Assembly: GCF_000812945.1 (NCBI RefSeq) | Contig: NZ_JSYM01000003.1 | Location: 124,001-188,000 of the forward strand | Direction of reading: 5' to 3' | DNA: 64,000 nt | Source: Flavobacterium sp. AED | GTDB lineage: Bacteria; Bacteroidota; Bacteroidia; Flavobacteriales; Flavobacteriaceae | Shown: piece by piece, positions 1 through 12,300 of the stretch | How the letters are laid out: the number at the start of each line of letters is the position of its first letter | How positions within the stretch are numbered: the first letter of the stretch is position 1 | Made by a program: the position numbers and the translations under genes | The notes under the pieces: model-generated | Seen by the model: the letters and a program-made list of their open reading frames with translations, nothing else | Told to the model about the DNA's origin: nothing | Databases searched by the model: none

Positions 1-1
1 T

Positions 2-2959
2 TTAGAAACAGGTACAATAACGGGTACGGGTGCTACATCGGGAACTTCATTTACAAAATATTTTTTTCAAGGATATGATTCAACCTCTTGTCATTTACCA
101 ATAGATGGCTCAATTAAAGTAGCAATAGCTACAACTTCTTGTTTGTCCACATTAGCTGGACCAGATCAGACAACTTCTTGCGGAGGAGAATATGTTACAT
201 TAGCAGCAACATCTGGAACAACAGGAGCATGGTCCATCGTTAGTGGACCTACTGGTGGTGGAGAAATTTTCTCGAATAATACAAGTCCCACCACAACATT
301 TTATAGTCCTAATGTTGGTGTATATACATTAAAATGGACGACATCAAGTTGCGCTTCTTCTTCAGATACTGCAATTGTTACTCTTATGCTTTGTAATGTT
401 GTCAATTTTGATGGAATCGATGACAATATTAACTTTAAAAATAGCTTTAATTTAAACAGTGGTAATTTTAGCATAGAAGTATGGGTAAAATCAAATGCGA
501 CTAATGGCAATACTCAAACTATAACTTCAAAACACCTTAGTACGAATTCGACTGATGGCTATGATTTAAGATTAGTAAACAATTTCATTTCATTCAATTG
601 GAACAATAACTCCATAATCGCCACTCATGCAATAGACACTAACAGATGGTATCACATTGGGGTTACTTTCGACGGTACTAACTATAAATTGTACATTGAC
701 GGAATATTAGACAAGACCACATCAGGCGTAAACCCAACATTGAATACTGTTGATTATATCATAGGTGCTATGAGTCAAAACACCAACACACCCTATAATT
801 ATTACAATGGCTATGCAGATGAACTCCGTATATGGAATGTTTCTTTGACAGTTGATCAAATTCGCCAAATGATGAATCAAGAAATCACAAATGATGGCCT
901 TGGTAATGTAAAAGGAGTAATAGTACCTAAAAACATCAGTGGATTAATTTGGACTAATTTGGTAGGTTATTATCAAATGAATCGAACAAGTGATATCAAC
1001 AATGGCTATTTAGTAGATAAATCCGGCAATTCCAAAAATGGTAAATTGAAAGGTATCTATGTCCAAGAGCCGGATACTGCTCCAATACCTTATACCTCAG
1101 GAACTAATGGTAGTTGGGAAACAGATGCCACTTGGACTAATTATCCTGTTTGGGATGTACCCAATAGTGTTGGTATAGATAATTCAACAAAAATAGACTG
1201 GAATATAGTTAAAACATCACATAATATTACTTCTAATGGCAATAAGACTGTTTTAGGATTGTTAGTGAATAGTAATACATTAAGCGCCGCAAATGATTCA
1301 AAAATTGAAGTTTCTAGTTATCTGAAATTAGATGGAAAAATAGATTTAGTAGGAATGTCACAGTTAGTTCAAACTACTGATAGCGATTTAGATGTTACCA
1401 GTTCCGGATCAATAGAAAGAGACCAGCAAGGACAATCAAACAAGTATAATTATAACTATTGGAGTTCTCCAGTAAGCCCTATAAATACTACTGCTAACAA
1501 CACCAATTATAGTGTTACTGGTGTTATGAAAGATGGTACTACAACAACTCCTCAAAACATTAACTGGATTGGAGGTTATGATGGATCTCCAACAACTCCT
1601 ATAAGTTTAGCGCGATACTGGCTTTATAAATTTGATAATTATGCCAATGCTTATGCTAATTGGTTTCAAATATTAGAAACAGAGGCATTGCGTGTTGGGC
1701 AAGGATATACATTAAAAGGAAGCGGAGCGGCATCAGGAACCCAAAATTATACTTTTGTTGGAAAACCAAATAACGGTACAATTGCAACAAATACCGTAGG
1801 TGATGATCAATTATTGTTAACCGGTAACCCCTATCCATCTTCATTAGATGCAGATGCTTTTATAACTGACAATATAAGTTCTTTAGAAACTTTCACAAGT
1901 CCGTCTATTGATGGAACGCTATATTTTTGGGAACATTACGCCTCTAATAACACTCATATTTTACGCGACTATCAAGGGGGTTATGCTGCAAGAAATTTAA
2001 CCGGTGGATTAGCTCCTTCGGCAGCAGGAGTTGATTTTATTAGTCAAGCAGGTACCCCATCAAGAGGCATTCCTAATCGATATATCCCAGTAGGACAAGG
2101 CTTTTTTGTAAACGGAAAAGTTGGTTCGGGTGGTACGGTTGTTTTTAGCAATAGTCAAAGAGCCTTTCATAAAGAAAATGAATCTTTAAATTCTAATGTG
2201 ATGTATAAAATTATGCCCGTTAAAGACAACTCTTGGAACAACAATAATAATGACCCTGTTATAAATAATACTTATAAAAAAATTCGTTTGGGATTCAATT
2301 CGCATAATGATTATCACAGACAAGTGCTTTTAGGATTTATGGATGAAAAAGCTACCAGCGAAATGGATTACGGTTATGACGGTTTAAATATTGACGATTT
2401 CCCTAATGATATGTATTTATTAAACGGAGAAAATCAACTTGTAATTGAAGGGGAAGGTTTTTTTGATGCCAGTGCCTCCTACCCTATTGGCGTAAAAACA
2501 GATGCGGAAGGAACTGTAAAATTCATGATTGATGACTTAGAAAACTTTGGCCTTGAACAAACTATTTTTATTTATGACAACGATACGGATATGTATCATG
2601 ATATTCGCAATGAAATATTTGAAATAAACCTTCCTGAAGGGGAAAACAATACCCGTTTTTCACTACGTTTTACTGACAAAACATTGAGCGTTGATGAGAA
2701 AATCATCAATGATAATGCGATTAAAATTACTCATTTACAAAATGGAAACACACTTGTAATCAATAATAATTTATTGGATGCAACAGTTAAAAAAGTTACT
2801 TTATTCAATATTATTGGTCAATCAATAAGTACTTGGGAAATTAAAAATCAAGATCAAAAAAATATTCAACTACCAATTAAAAAAATAAGTTCCGGTGTAT
2901 ATATCGCAAAAATCCAGACTACAAAAGGAGATTTTAGTAACAAAATAATTGTACCATAA
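2..2959 (+). CDS. T9SS-secreted LamG-domain protein, 5' end outside window
   Basis: The reading frame is open from base 2, so the protein starts upstream of the window. The first possible start inside it (TTG at 143) is internal, and only the last ~985 residues are visible. An Ig/PKD-like stretch is followed by a LamG/concanavalin-like jellyroll at about nt 394-870 (it begins VNFDGIDDNINF and contains WYHIGVTFDGTNYKLYIDG). Next comes a module with RDQQGQ, YNYWSSPVSP and VPVGQGFFV-like motifs that recurs in the next gene. The C-terminal ~75 residues look like a T9SS type A sorting domain ending in SSGVYIAKIQTTKGDFSNKI, so export across the outer membrane and surface anchoring or release is expected. 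LamG folds usually bind carbohydrate or protein; the ligand here is unknown. A terminator follows. Confidence 0.85.
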   Translation, partial: LETGTITGTGATSGTSFTKYFFQGYDSTSCHLPIDGSIKVAIATTSCLSTLAGPDQTTSCGGEYVTLAATSGTTGAWSIVSGPTGGGEIFSNNTSPTTTFYSPNVGVYTLKWTTSSCASSSDTAIVTLMLCNVVNFDGIDDNINFKNSFNLNSGNFSIEVWVKSNATNGNTQTITSKHLSTNSTDGYDLRLVNNFISFNWNNNSIIATHAIDTNRWYHIGVTFDGTNYKLYIDGILDKTTSGVNPTLNTVDYIIGAMSQNTNTPYNYYNGYADELRIWNVSLTVDQIRQMMNQEITNDGLGNVKGVIVPKNISGLIWTNLVGYYQMNRTSDINNGYLVDKSGNSKNGKLKGIYVQEPDTAPIPYTSGTNGSWETDATWTNYPVWDVPNSVGIDNSTKIDWNIVKTSHNITSNGNKTVLGLLVNSNTLSAANDSKIEVSSYLKLDGKIDLVGMSQLVQTTDSDLDVTSSGSIERDQQGQSNKYNYNYWSSPVSPINTTANNTNYSVTGVMKDGTTTTPQNINWIGGYDGSPTTPISLARYWLYKFDNYANAYANWFQILETEALRVGQGYTLKGSGAASGTQNYTFVGKPNNGTIATNTVGDDQLLLTGNPYPSSLDADAFITDNISSLETFTSPSIDGTLYFWEHYASNNTHILRDYQGGYAARNLTGGLAPSAAGVDFISQAGTPSRGIPNRYIPVGQGFFVNGKVGSGGTVVFSNSQRAFHKENESLNSNVMYKIMPVKDNSWNNNNNDPVINNTYKKIRLGFNSHNDYHRQVLLGFMDEKATSEMDYGYDGLNIDDFPNDMYLLNGENQLVIEGEGFFDASASYPIGVKTDAEGTVKFMIDDLENFGLEQTIFIYDNDTDMYHDIRNEIFEINLPEGENNTRFSLRFTDKTLSVDEKIINDNAIKITHLQNGNTLVINNNLLDATVKKVTLFNIIGQSISTWEIKNQDQKNIQLPIKKISSGVYIAKIQTTKGDFSNKIIVP

Positions 2960-3398
2960 CCCACAAAAACTAATTTTAAAAATATAAAACTGTCTGAAAA
3001 GGCAGTTTTTTTATTTCAAAATCAACTTTAAATGACGAAAAAACGGAAATATATAAAGTTAATTTCCTGAAAACGAGTAGTTCATCGGATGATAAAATCC
3101 TTTCATCGGAAAAAAATTTTTTTTTAAAACAATATCATCCTAAATAGTTAATTTTAAGGTATGTAAGCCTTATACATTAAAACAAAAACAAATAAATAGT
3201 ACTCCGAGCACAATTCTTCTTATTACTTTTTGTGTAAAAAATAATTAAAAACTGCACCAAAACAGTAACAATAGGATCCATTTTTCATTGAAAATAATAC
3301 CACTACAATAAACATTTTTTTGTTTGTAAAAAACAGCATGAATTTCTCTATGCCTTTTTATAAAAATATTAATCGTTTGATTTTAAAATGTAGGTGTC
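2960..3398 (+). other. 439-bp AT-rich intergenic leader
   Basis: This gap between the two large secreted-protein genes holds an intrinsic terminator near its start (annotated separately). The rest is very AT-rich, with T runs around 3113-3124 and 3316-3323. I found no convincing TAnnTTTG promoter box close to the next start and no ORF with coding character. The length leaves room for a promoter and a long 5' leader for the giant adhesin gene. Confidence 0.5.
2986..3012 (+). terminator. Intrinsic terminator of the LamG-protein gene
   Basis: The arms AAAACTG-TC and GG-CAGTTTT (one G-T pair) enclose a TGAAAA loop and run into a T tract. It starts 27 bases after the stop codon. Confidence 0.8.
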
Positions 3399-6300
3399 AT
3401 GAAAAAAAATTACTTATTTATAATTCTATTGTCTCTAAATTCGCTTTGTAGTTTTGGACAAGATTGTATAACAGAAAGAATCATATCTGACCCTACAATA
3501 TGTTTAGGTGAAAATGCCATAATCACGCTGTTCAATAGTGAGACTGGTATGGATTATCAATTACGAATAGGAACTACAGATGTTGGTAGTCCTGTGAGTG
3601 GCTTAACAGGAACCGACATAACTTTTTCAGTTTCTCCTTCCATCACAACTATTTATAATGTAATCGCAACAAGTGGAGCAATCTGTACCATTACCTATTC
3701 TGATGTTGCTACTGTCACTGTTAATCCATTGCCCATTGCCACAGCAGGAAGCAACTCTCCACAATGCGCCGGTTCTACATTAAACCTTACTGCATCGGGA
3801 GGAATCTCCTATAGTTGGACTGGACCAAATGGCTTTACATCAACTTCACAAAATCCATCGATCACTAATGTAACAACTGCTGCTTCGGGGACTTATACGG
3901 TGACCGTAACAGATGCAAATAGTTGCTTTGTAAGTGCAAGTACGACTATAGTAATTAATCCTTTGCCAATAGCTTCAGCTGGAAGCAACTCTCCACAATG
4001 TGCCGGTTCTTCATTAAACCTTACCGCATCGGGAGGAATCTCTTATAGTTGGATGGGACCAAATGGTTTTACATCAACTTCACAAAATCCATCGATCACT
4101 AATGTAACAACTGCCGCTTCGGGAACTTATACAGTGACCGTAACTGATAATAATGGTTGTATCAATACAGCAACGGTTACAGTAACGGTGAATGCTCTTT
4201 TAGTACCATCAGTAAACATTGGAGTAAATCCCGGAAATAATATTTGCGCCGGTACTTCTGTTACTTTTACTGCCACTCCTGTTAATGGTGGCGCCACCCC
4301 TATTTATCAATGGAAGATAAATGGTGTAAACGTAGGAATTAATAGTCCAACGTTTACTACTTCTTCATTAGTAAATACTGATAAAGTGACGGTTGTTCTA
4401 ACTTCTAGTGTTACCTGTCCTGCTCTTGCAAATGTCACCAGTAATATTATTACGATGACGGTAAATGATATTGTGATACCATCGGTAAGTATTTCCGCAT
4501 CGGCTACAACGATTTGCCCAGGTAATTCAATAAATTTTTCTGCTATACCAATAAATGGAGGTAGTACTCCTTCATATCAATGGATGATTAACGGTTTTAA
4601 TGCAGGTACAAACAGTCCAAATTTTGCTGCCTCGTCATTCGTTAATGGTGATATAGTTACCGTTGAACTAACATCAAATGCACCTTGTTCGTCTCCCACT
4701 ACTGCTATTAGTAATCCTATTACTATTACCGTAAACCCAGCAACACCAGCAACACCCGGGGCTATCAACGGAACAACTCCTGTATGTCCTGGTATTACAA
4801 CTTTAACTTATGACATTACACTAGTCCTTAATGCAACAACTTATACTTGGACGGTTCCTACTGGATGGTCAATTACAGCTGGTGCAGGAACAAATTCAAT
4901 AATTGTAACATCAGGAAGTACAGGTCAAAATGGAAATATTAGTGTCACCGCTGGAAATAGCTGTGGAACAAGTGCTGCAAGAACTTTGGCAGTAACTGTA
5001 AGTCCGGCAACACCAGTAACACCAGGAGCAATAACAGGTACTGTTACACAATGTCCAGCTCTAACAGGTCAGACATATACTGTTGCTCCAGTAACCAATG
5101 CGACAACTTATAATTGGACAGTTCCAACAGGATGGTCAATAACTGCAGGTACAGGAACTAATTCAATTACTATAACATCAGGCAATACTGGTCAAAATGG
5201 AAACATTAGTGTTACAGCTGAAAATAGCTGTGGTACAAGTGCTGCAAGAACTTTGGCAGTAACCGTAAGTCCAGCAACACCGGCAACACCGGGAGCAATA
5301 ACGGGTACAGTTACACAATGTCCAGCATTAGCAGGACAAATATATAGTGTTGCTGCGGTTACCAATGCTACAACTTATACTTGGACAGTTCCTACAGGAT
5401 GGTCAATAACTGCCGGTACAGGAACTAATTCAATAACTGTAACATCAGGTAACGCGGGTCAAAATGGAACTATTAGTGTCACTGCTGGAAATAGCTGTGG
5501 AACAAGTTCAGCAAACACTTTGGCAGTAACTGTAAGTCCCGCAACACCGGCAACACCTGGAGTAATAACTGGTACTTCACCTGCATGTCCAGGAATTACC
5601 GGATTAACGTATAGCATTGCTGCAGTAGCCAATGCGACAACTTATACTTGGACAGTTCCAACAGGATGGTCAATAACTGCCGGTACAGGAACTAATTCAA
5701 TAACTGTAACATCAGGTAGTGCTGGACAAAATGGAACTATTAGTGTGACTGCTGAAAATAGTTGCGGAACAAATGCAGCAAGAACCTTGGCCGTAACGGT
5801 AAGTCCAGCAACACCGGCAACACCGGGAGCAATAACAGGAACGGTTACACAGTGTCCTGCATTAACAGGGCAGATTTATAGCATCGCTGCTGTAACCAAT
5901 GCGACAACATATACTTGGACTGTTCCTACTGGATGGTCAATTACTGCTGGCGCAGGAACAAATTCAATCACTGTAACATCAGGTAGTGCTGGACAAAATG
6001 GAAACATTACCGTTACTGCTGGAAATAGCTGTGGCACAAGTACAGCCAATTCCTTGGCAGTAACTATAAGTCCAGCAACACCGGCAACACCTGGGGTGAT
6101 AAGTGGAACTTCCCCGGTATGTCCAAGCATTACAGGATTAACGTATAACATAAGTGCAGTAGCTAACGCAACAACTTATACTTGGACAGTTCCTACAGGA
6201 TGGTCAATTACAGCTGGCACAGGAACAAATTCTATTACTGTAACATCGGGTACTGCCGGTCAAAATGGAAACATTAGCGTTACCGCTGGAAATAGCTGTG

Positions 6301-9300
6301 GTACAAGTCCAGCAAAAACTTTGGCTGTAACTGTAAGTCCGGCAACACCTGCAACACCAGGAGCAATAAGTGGCTCAACAGAACAGTGTATAAGTAAATC
6401 AGGCCTTATTTACAGTATAACTGCTGTTCCAAATGCTACTTCTTATACATGGGCTTTACCTTCAGGATGGAGCATAACAACAGGGGTAAATACAAATTCT
6501 ATTACGGTTTCAACATCAGGAACTGCAATTGGTGGAAATATTACCGTAACCGCAACCAATTCTTGCGGTACAAGTAGTGCTCAAACTTTTGTAGTAACTG
6601 TAAATACAGCTATTCCCGTAACACCAGCGATACCAACTAGCCCACAATCTACGTCAGTATGTCCCGTTGTTTCTGGATTACAATACAGTGTTACCGCAGT
6701 GGCTAATGCCACAAGTTATACATGGACTTTGCCAACAGGCTGGATTATTACTGCTGGCTCCGGTACCAATTCAATAACGGTTACTGCATCATCTTCTGCA
6801 GTAACCGGTAATATATCAGTAAAAGCAAGTAATGCCTGTGGTTCAAGTGCATCTAGTGCAAATTTACTCGTAACTGTTGGTAATTTTGCTTTTGTGGATG
6901 CAGGGGTTGATCAGGTAGTTTGCGCTGCATCACCGGATGTTTCCCTTTCTCCTACAACTGGAGGAGCAACAGGGAACAATAACGTAGTATGGAGTTCTTC
7001 TAATGGAGGTTCTTTTTCTCCTAATGCAAATAAATGGAATGCAACTTATACTCCCGGAGCTGCTGCAATAGCTGCGGGAACTGTAACATTAACCATTACA
7101 TCTGATGATCCGTCAGGATCTTGTACAGCAGTAAGCGACCAAATGATAGTAACAATAACACCTATTGCGAGTATAGCTTCTGTTACAGGTACAAGTACTT
7201 TGTGCAGTTCCGGAACAACTACCTACATAGCGAACTCTGTAGTTCTTAGCGGTGGTATTGGTACTTGGAGTAGCAGTAATACTGCTGTAGCTACAGTTAA
7301 CAGTTCTGGAATCGTAACAGGAATCGCAGCAGGTAATTGCAATATTATTTATACTATTACTGGAGGCTGTGGCGGAACTAAAACAGCCTTTCAATCTATC
7401 ACTATTAACGCAGCACCAACTGTTAATGCCGGAGGACCCAAAAAAGGCGGAGGAGCTACAACCGGCGCATGGTCCATAACCTCTGGCGGGGGATTATTAA
7501 GCAGTACAGCACAAACTGCAACTCCTGCAACAGTAACTTATACTCCTGCAACAAACTTTAGTGGTACTGTTACCCTTACGCTTACTACAAATGCTCCTAG
7601 TGCCTGTTCTGTTGTAAGTGCAACTAGAACTATAACTATAAACACTGCTCCAACTGTTAATGCCGGAGGACCCGATGTGATTTGTCAATCTGCAACTCCT
7701 GCAAACTTTAGTGGTACTGTCACTCTTACGCTTACTACAAATGCTGCTAGTGCCTGTTCTGTTGTAAGTGCAACAAGAACTATAACTATAAACGCTGCCC
7801 CAACTGTTAATGCCGGAGGACCCGATGTGATTTGTCAATCTGCAACTCCTGGAGCCATTACATTAGCTGGAGCAACTCTAGGTGGTGGAGCAACAACTGG
7901 CGCATGGTCCATAACCTCTGGTGGGGGACTATTAAGCAGCACAGCACAAACTGCAACTCCTGCAACAGTAACTTATACTCCTGCACCAAACTTTAGTGGT
8001 ACTGTTACTCTTACGCTTACTACAAATGCTCCAAGTACATGTTCTGTTATAAGTGCAACTAGAACTATAACTATAAACGCTGCTCCAACTGTTAATGCTG
8101 GCTCTGACTCAACAATTTGTTCAAATACCACTGCTACAATGGCTGGTTCTTTTGGAGGAAGTGCTACCTCAGCCACTTGGAGTACAAGCGGAAGTGGTAC
8201 ATTCAATAACAATACACCAACTGCAATTTATACACCAAGCGCTGCTGATATTATTGCAGGTATCATTACGCTAACATATACTACAAATGATCCGATTGGT
8301 CCATGTTCATCCGTAAACGCAGCTATCATCCTAACGATTAAAAAAGCTGTAGTAATTACAACACAGCCTTCAAACACGAGTGTGTGTGCTAGTTTTCCTG
8401 TAAATTTAAGCGTCGTTGCCATTGGTGATGGGTTAACGTATCAGTGGTATAAAGGCTCATCTCCAAGCGGAACACCAGTAGCTAATTCAGCCAATATTTC
8501 AGGAGCTCAATCAACAAATCTTCATTTTAATCAGGCAAATTTAACTGATGATGGTAATTATTATGTAATAATTGGTGGGGCGTCACCATGCGCATCAGCT
8601 ACCTCTGCTCAAAGAACATTGAATGTAGACCAAGCTATTATTGTATCTACACAACCAGTTTCACAAGTACTGTGCACAGGTTCTAATGTGACATTTACTG
8701 TTGTTGCTGATGCGAATGGAGATCCTTTGTCTTTTCAATGGAGAAAAAATGGGATAAATATAGGTGGGGCAACTTCAACCACAACATCTTCTACATTAAC
8801 AATCAATAATAGCACGGCAGCAGATGCGGCAAATTACGATGTCTTGATTTCAGGTCCTGCAGGTTATACGTGTTCATCTGTTCAATCTGCTGTTGCAGCA
8901 TTAACTGTTAATCCGCTACCAACAATTAGTGGAACACTAAATGTGTGTGAAAGTTCCACAACTCAATTAAGCGGTTCAGCAGCACCGGCAGCAGTCAACC
9001 CTTGGGTATCTTCCAATACTTCGGTAGCTAGTGTAAGCAATACTGGTCTAGTAACTGGTATCACTGCAGGTACAACAGTAATAACTTATACCAATAGTAA
9101 TGGTTGCAAAATAACTGCAACTGTCCTTGTTAATTCAACACCAAATGCTATAGCCACAAATGCTACACAAACAATTTGCTCAGCTGGTGCAATTACCACA
9201 ATAGTTTTGTCAGGAAATGTAGCTGCTACAACTTTTAATTGGACTAGAAATAATACAGTCGCAGTAACCGGAATTCCTGCCAGTGGAACCGGTGACATTA

Positions 9301-12300
9301 GCGGAAGCTTAACCAATTCCACTAATGCACCAGTAACCGTAATTTTCACTATTACCCCAGTAGCAAATGGATGTCCGGGAACACCAATAACAGCAACAGT
9401 TTTAGTAAATCCAACTCCTAATGCAGTTGCAACTCCAGCATCACAAACAATATGTTCAGCCAATGCAATTACAACAATAGCATTTTCTGGAAGTGTTGCT
9501 TCGACTACTTTCAATTGGACTAGAGACAATACAGTAGCAGTAAATGGAATAGCAGCTAGTGGAAGTGGAAATATTAGCGGAAATTTAACCAATACAACCA
9601 ATGCATCTGTAACAGTAACTTTTACCATTATTCCTACAGCTAATGGATGTCCAGGAACACCAATAACAGCTTCAGTTCTCGTGAATCCAACACCAAATGC
9701 AGCCGCAACAAATTCGGCTCAAACAATTTGTTCGGCAAATGCAATTGCAACAATGGTTCTTTCTGGAAGCGTAGCTTCGACTACTTTCAATTGGACTAGA
9801 GATAATACAGTCGCTGTAACCGGAATTCTTGCCAGCGGTAGCGGAAACATTAGCGGAAGCTTAACCAATTCTACTAATGCGCCTGTAACAGTAACTTTTA
9901 ACATTACTCCTACAGCTAATGGATGTCCTGGAACATCTATAACAACAACAGTTTTGATAAATCCAACTCCTAATGCAGTTGCAACTCCAACATCGCAAAC
10001 GATATGCTCAGCCAGTGCAATTACAACAATAGTACTTTCTGGAAGTGTTGTTTCAACTACATTCAATTGGACAAGAAATAATACGGGAACTGCAACTGGT
10101 ATAGCAGCCAGCGGAAGTGGAAATATTAGCGGAAATTTAACCAATACAACTAATGCTCCAGTAACTGTAACTTTTACTATTACCCCTACAGTTAATGGAT
10201 GTCCAGGAATACCAATAACTGCTACAGTTCTAGTGAATCCAACACCAAATGCAGTTGCTACTCCAGCGTCACAAACAATATGTTCAGCCAATACAATTAC
10301 AGCTATAGTTTTATCAGGAAACGTAGCTTCAACTATTTTTAATTGGACTAGAGACAATACAGTCGCAGTAACCGGAATTTTGGCTAGTGGAAGTGGCAAC
10401 ATCAGTGGAACTTTGACAAACACAACTAATGCCGCTGTAACGGTAACTTTTACTATTATACCAACGGTAAATGGTTGTAGTGGGACACCAATAACTGCAA
10501 CTGCTATTATTGAAGCTGCTTCAGTAGGAGGTGCAGTTACCGTTTCTCAACCCAATATTTTACCTGTGGTTAAAATCGTTACGGTATGTCACTCTGCCAG
10601 CGGAACGATATACTTGAGTGGGCATACCGGTACTATTGTGAGATGGGAATCTTCAACCACTGGAGGAGCTAGTTGGACGCCAATTGTAAATACTGGTACA
10701 ACTTATAATTATACAAATATTCTGGCGACTACACTATTTAGAGCGGTTATCCAAAACGCATCATGTACACAAACCTATTCAGCAGCTGCTATTATAAACG
10801 TGATTCCAAATATCAAACCATCACCAGTTAGCGCAACGCCGTCAACAATATGCAATGGTGATTCAACAATTCTATCTTCACAAAGCGGTTATGCTACAAG
10901 TCAAAACCTTGTAACCGGCGGTGCTTTTGATAATTCTAACCCTACAGGATGGTTGGTAGATGGTTGCGGTAATTGTCTAAATGCTGGTTCAAGTAATACA
11001 AATCCAAACCCATTTCAACTAAGCGCAACAAATGGCGGTACTTATTCTGGCATTAATTATACCTCCGTTGGTAAATTTGCTATTGCTAATGGTAATTTTA
11101 ACTCTATATTACAAACCCCTGTTTTTACTACTTTAGGTCTGTCATCAGCAAGTTTAAGTTTTGACCAAGCCTATTTTTTAACGGCTGGTGCTTCAGCAAA
11201 AGTTGAAATTTCTATAGATGGAGGTCTGACATACAACACTATTTTGGCTCAATACACTGGTCCAAGTTCTCAAGGACCTTATAATATCAGTACGAATATG
11301 AGTATTGATTTGAGTGCCTATTTGGGACAAACCAACTTAAAAATCCGATTTAACTATCAAGGTACCGTAGGAAGTTCATGGGCAATAGATAACATTAAAA
11401 TTCCTGAAGCCCCTGTAGGAGTGCTGACATCACAATGGATAGATACCAATACTAATACCGTTATAAGTAATAGTAATTCTACAAATGCAACGGTATCCCC
11501 AAGCGTTACAACTACCTATGCCGTAACATCATTTCTTAATGGTTGTACTAGTTTTGGCCCTAACGGAACTACCTACGTAACAGTAACGGTAAATCAAAGA
11601 CCTACAGCAAGCATAGGAGTGAATCAAACCATTTGTTATGATGGGACTGCCACTTTTAGTGTTGCATTAACAGGAACTGCTCCTTGGAGTGTAACCTATA
11701 GCAATGGTACAACTCTAACAACAGTTAACAATGTCAATGTGAATCCTTTTGTATTTACTATTTCTAATATCATAACAAATAAAACCTATACTATCACAGC
11801 ATTAAGCGATTCTAAATGTACCGCAAAACCAATAGATTTAACTGGATCGGCTACTGTAACAGTTTTAAATGGAACAGCTGGTTTATGGACCGGATTGGTA
11901 AGTACAGATTGGTTTGATTGCAAAAACTGGGCTGGTGGATTACCTTCAAGTACGATAAATGCCCAAATCCCTACCGTCCCTTCTGGAGGACCTAGAATGC
12001 CAGTAATCGATCCGGCAAACTCTACTTTTGCGGCAGCATACAGCAATATTGCAAGCGCACAAGATATAATTATTGCAAGCGGAGCCTCGGTTACTATGGC
12101 TTCCATTGGGGCTTCAAATTTGCAAATTAGTCGCGACTGGAAAAATAGTGGCTCTTTTATTCCGGGAATTGGAACAGTAACCTTTAATGGGGGAACTGCT
12201 AATCAAATTCAGACTGTCAATCTGGGCATTAAAACCAATGAAACTTTTTATAATTTAACTACAAACAATTCAGGCACCGCTAAAGGAATTAGTCTAGTAG

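Noticed and set aside
3338..3451. Short ORF overlapping the adhesin start
   Set aside because: Different frame, no homology-like features, AT-rich.
4735..6881. Regularly spaced repeats that could be mistaken for CRISPR
   Set aside because: Unit length is about 250 bp, all in frame within one secreted protein, with no cas genes.
9086..10423. Long minus-strand ORFs opposite the adhesin repeats (also at 4577, 5876, 7113-8422)
   Set aside because: They mirror the repeat structure of the plus-strand gene and arise from its Thr/Ala/Val-rich codons; no independent coding features.
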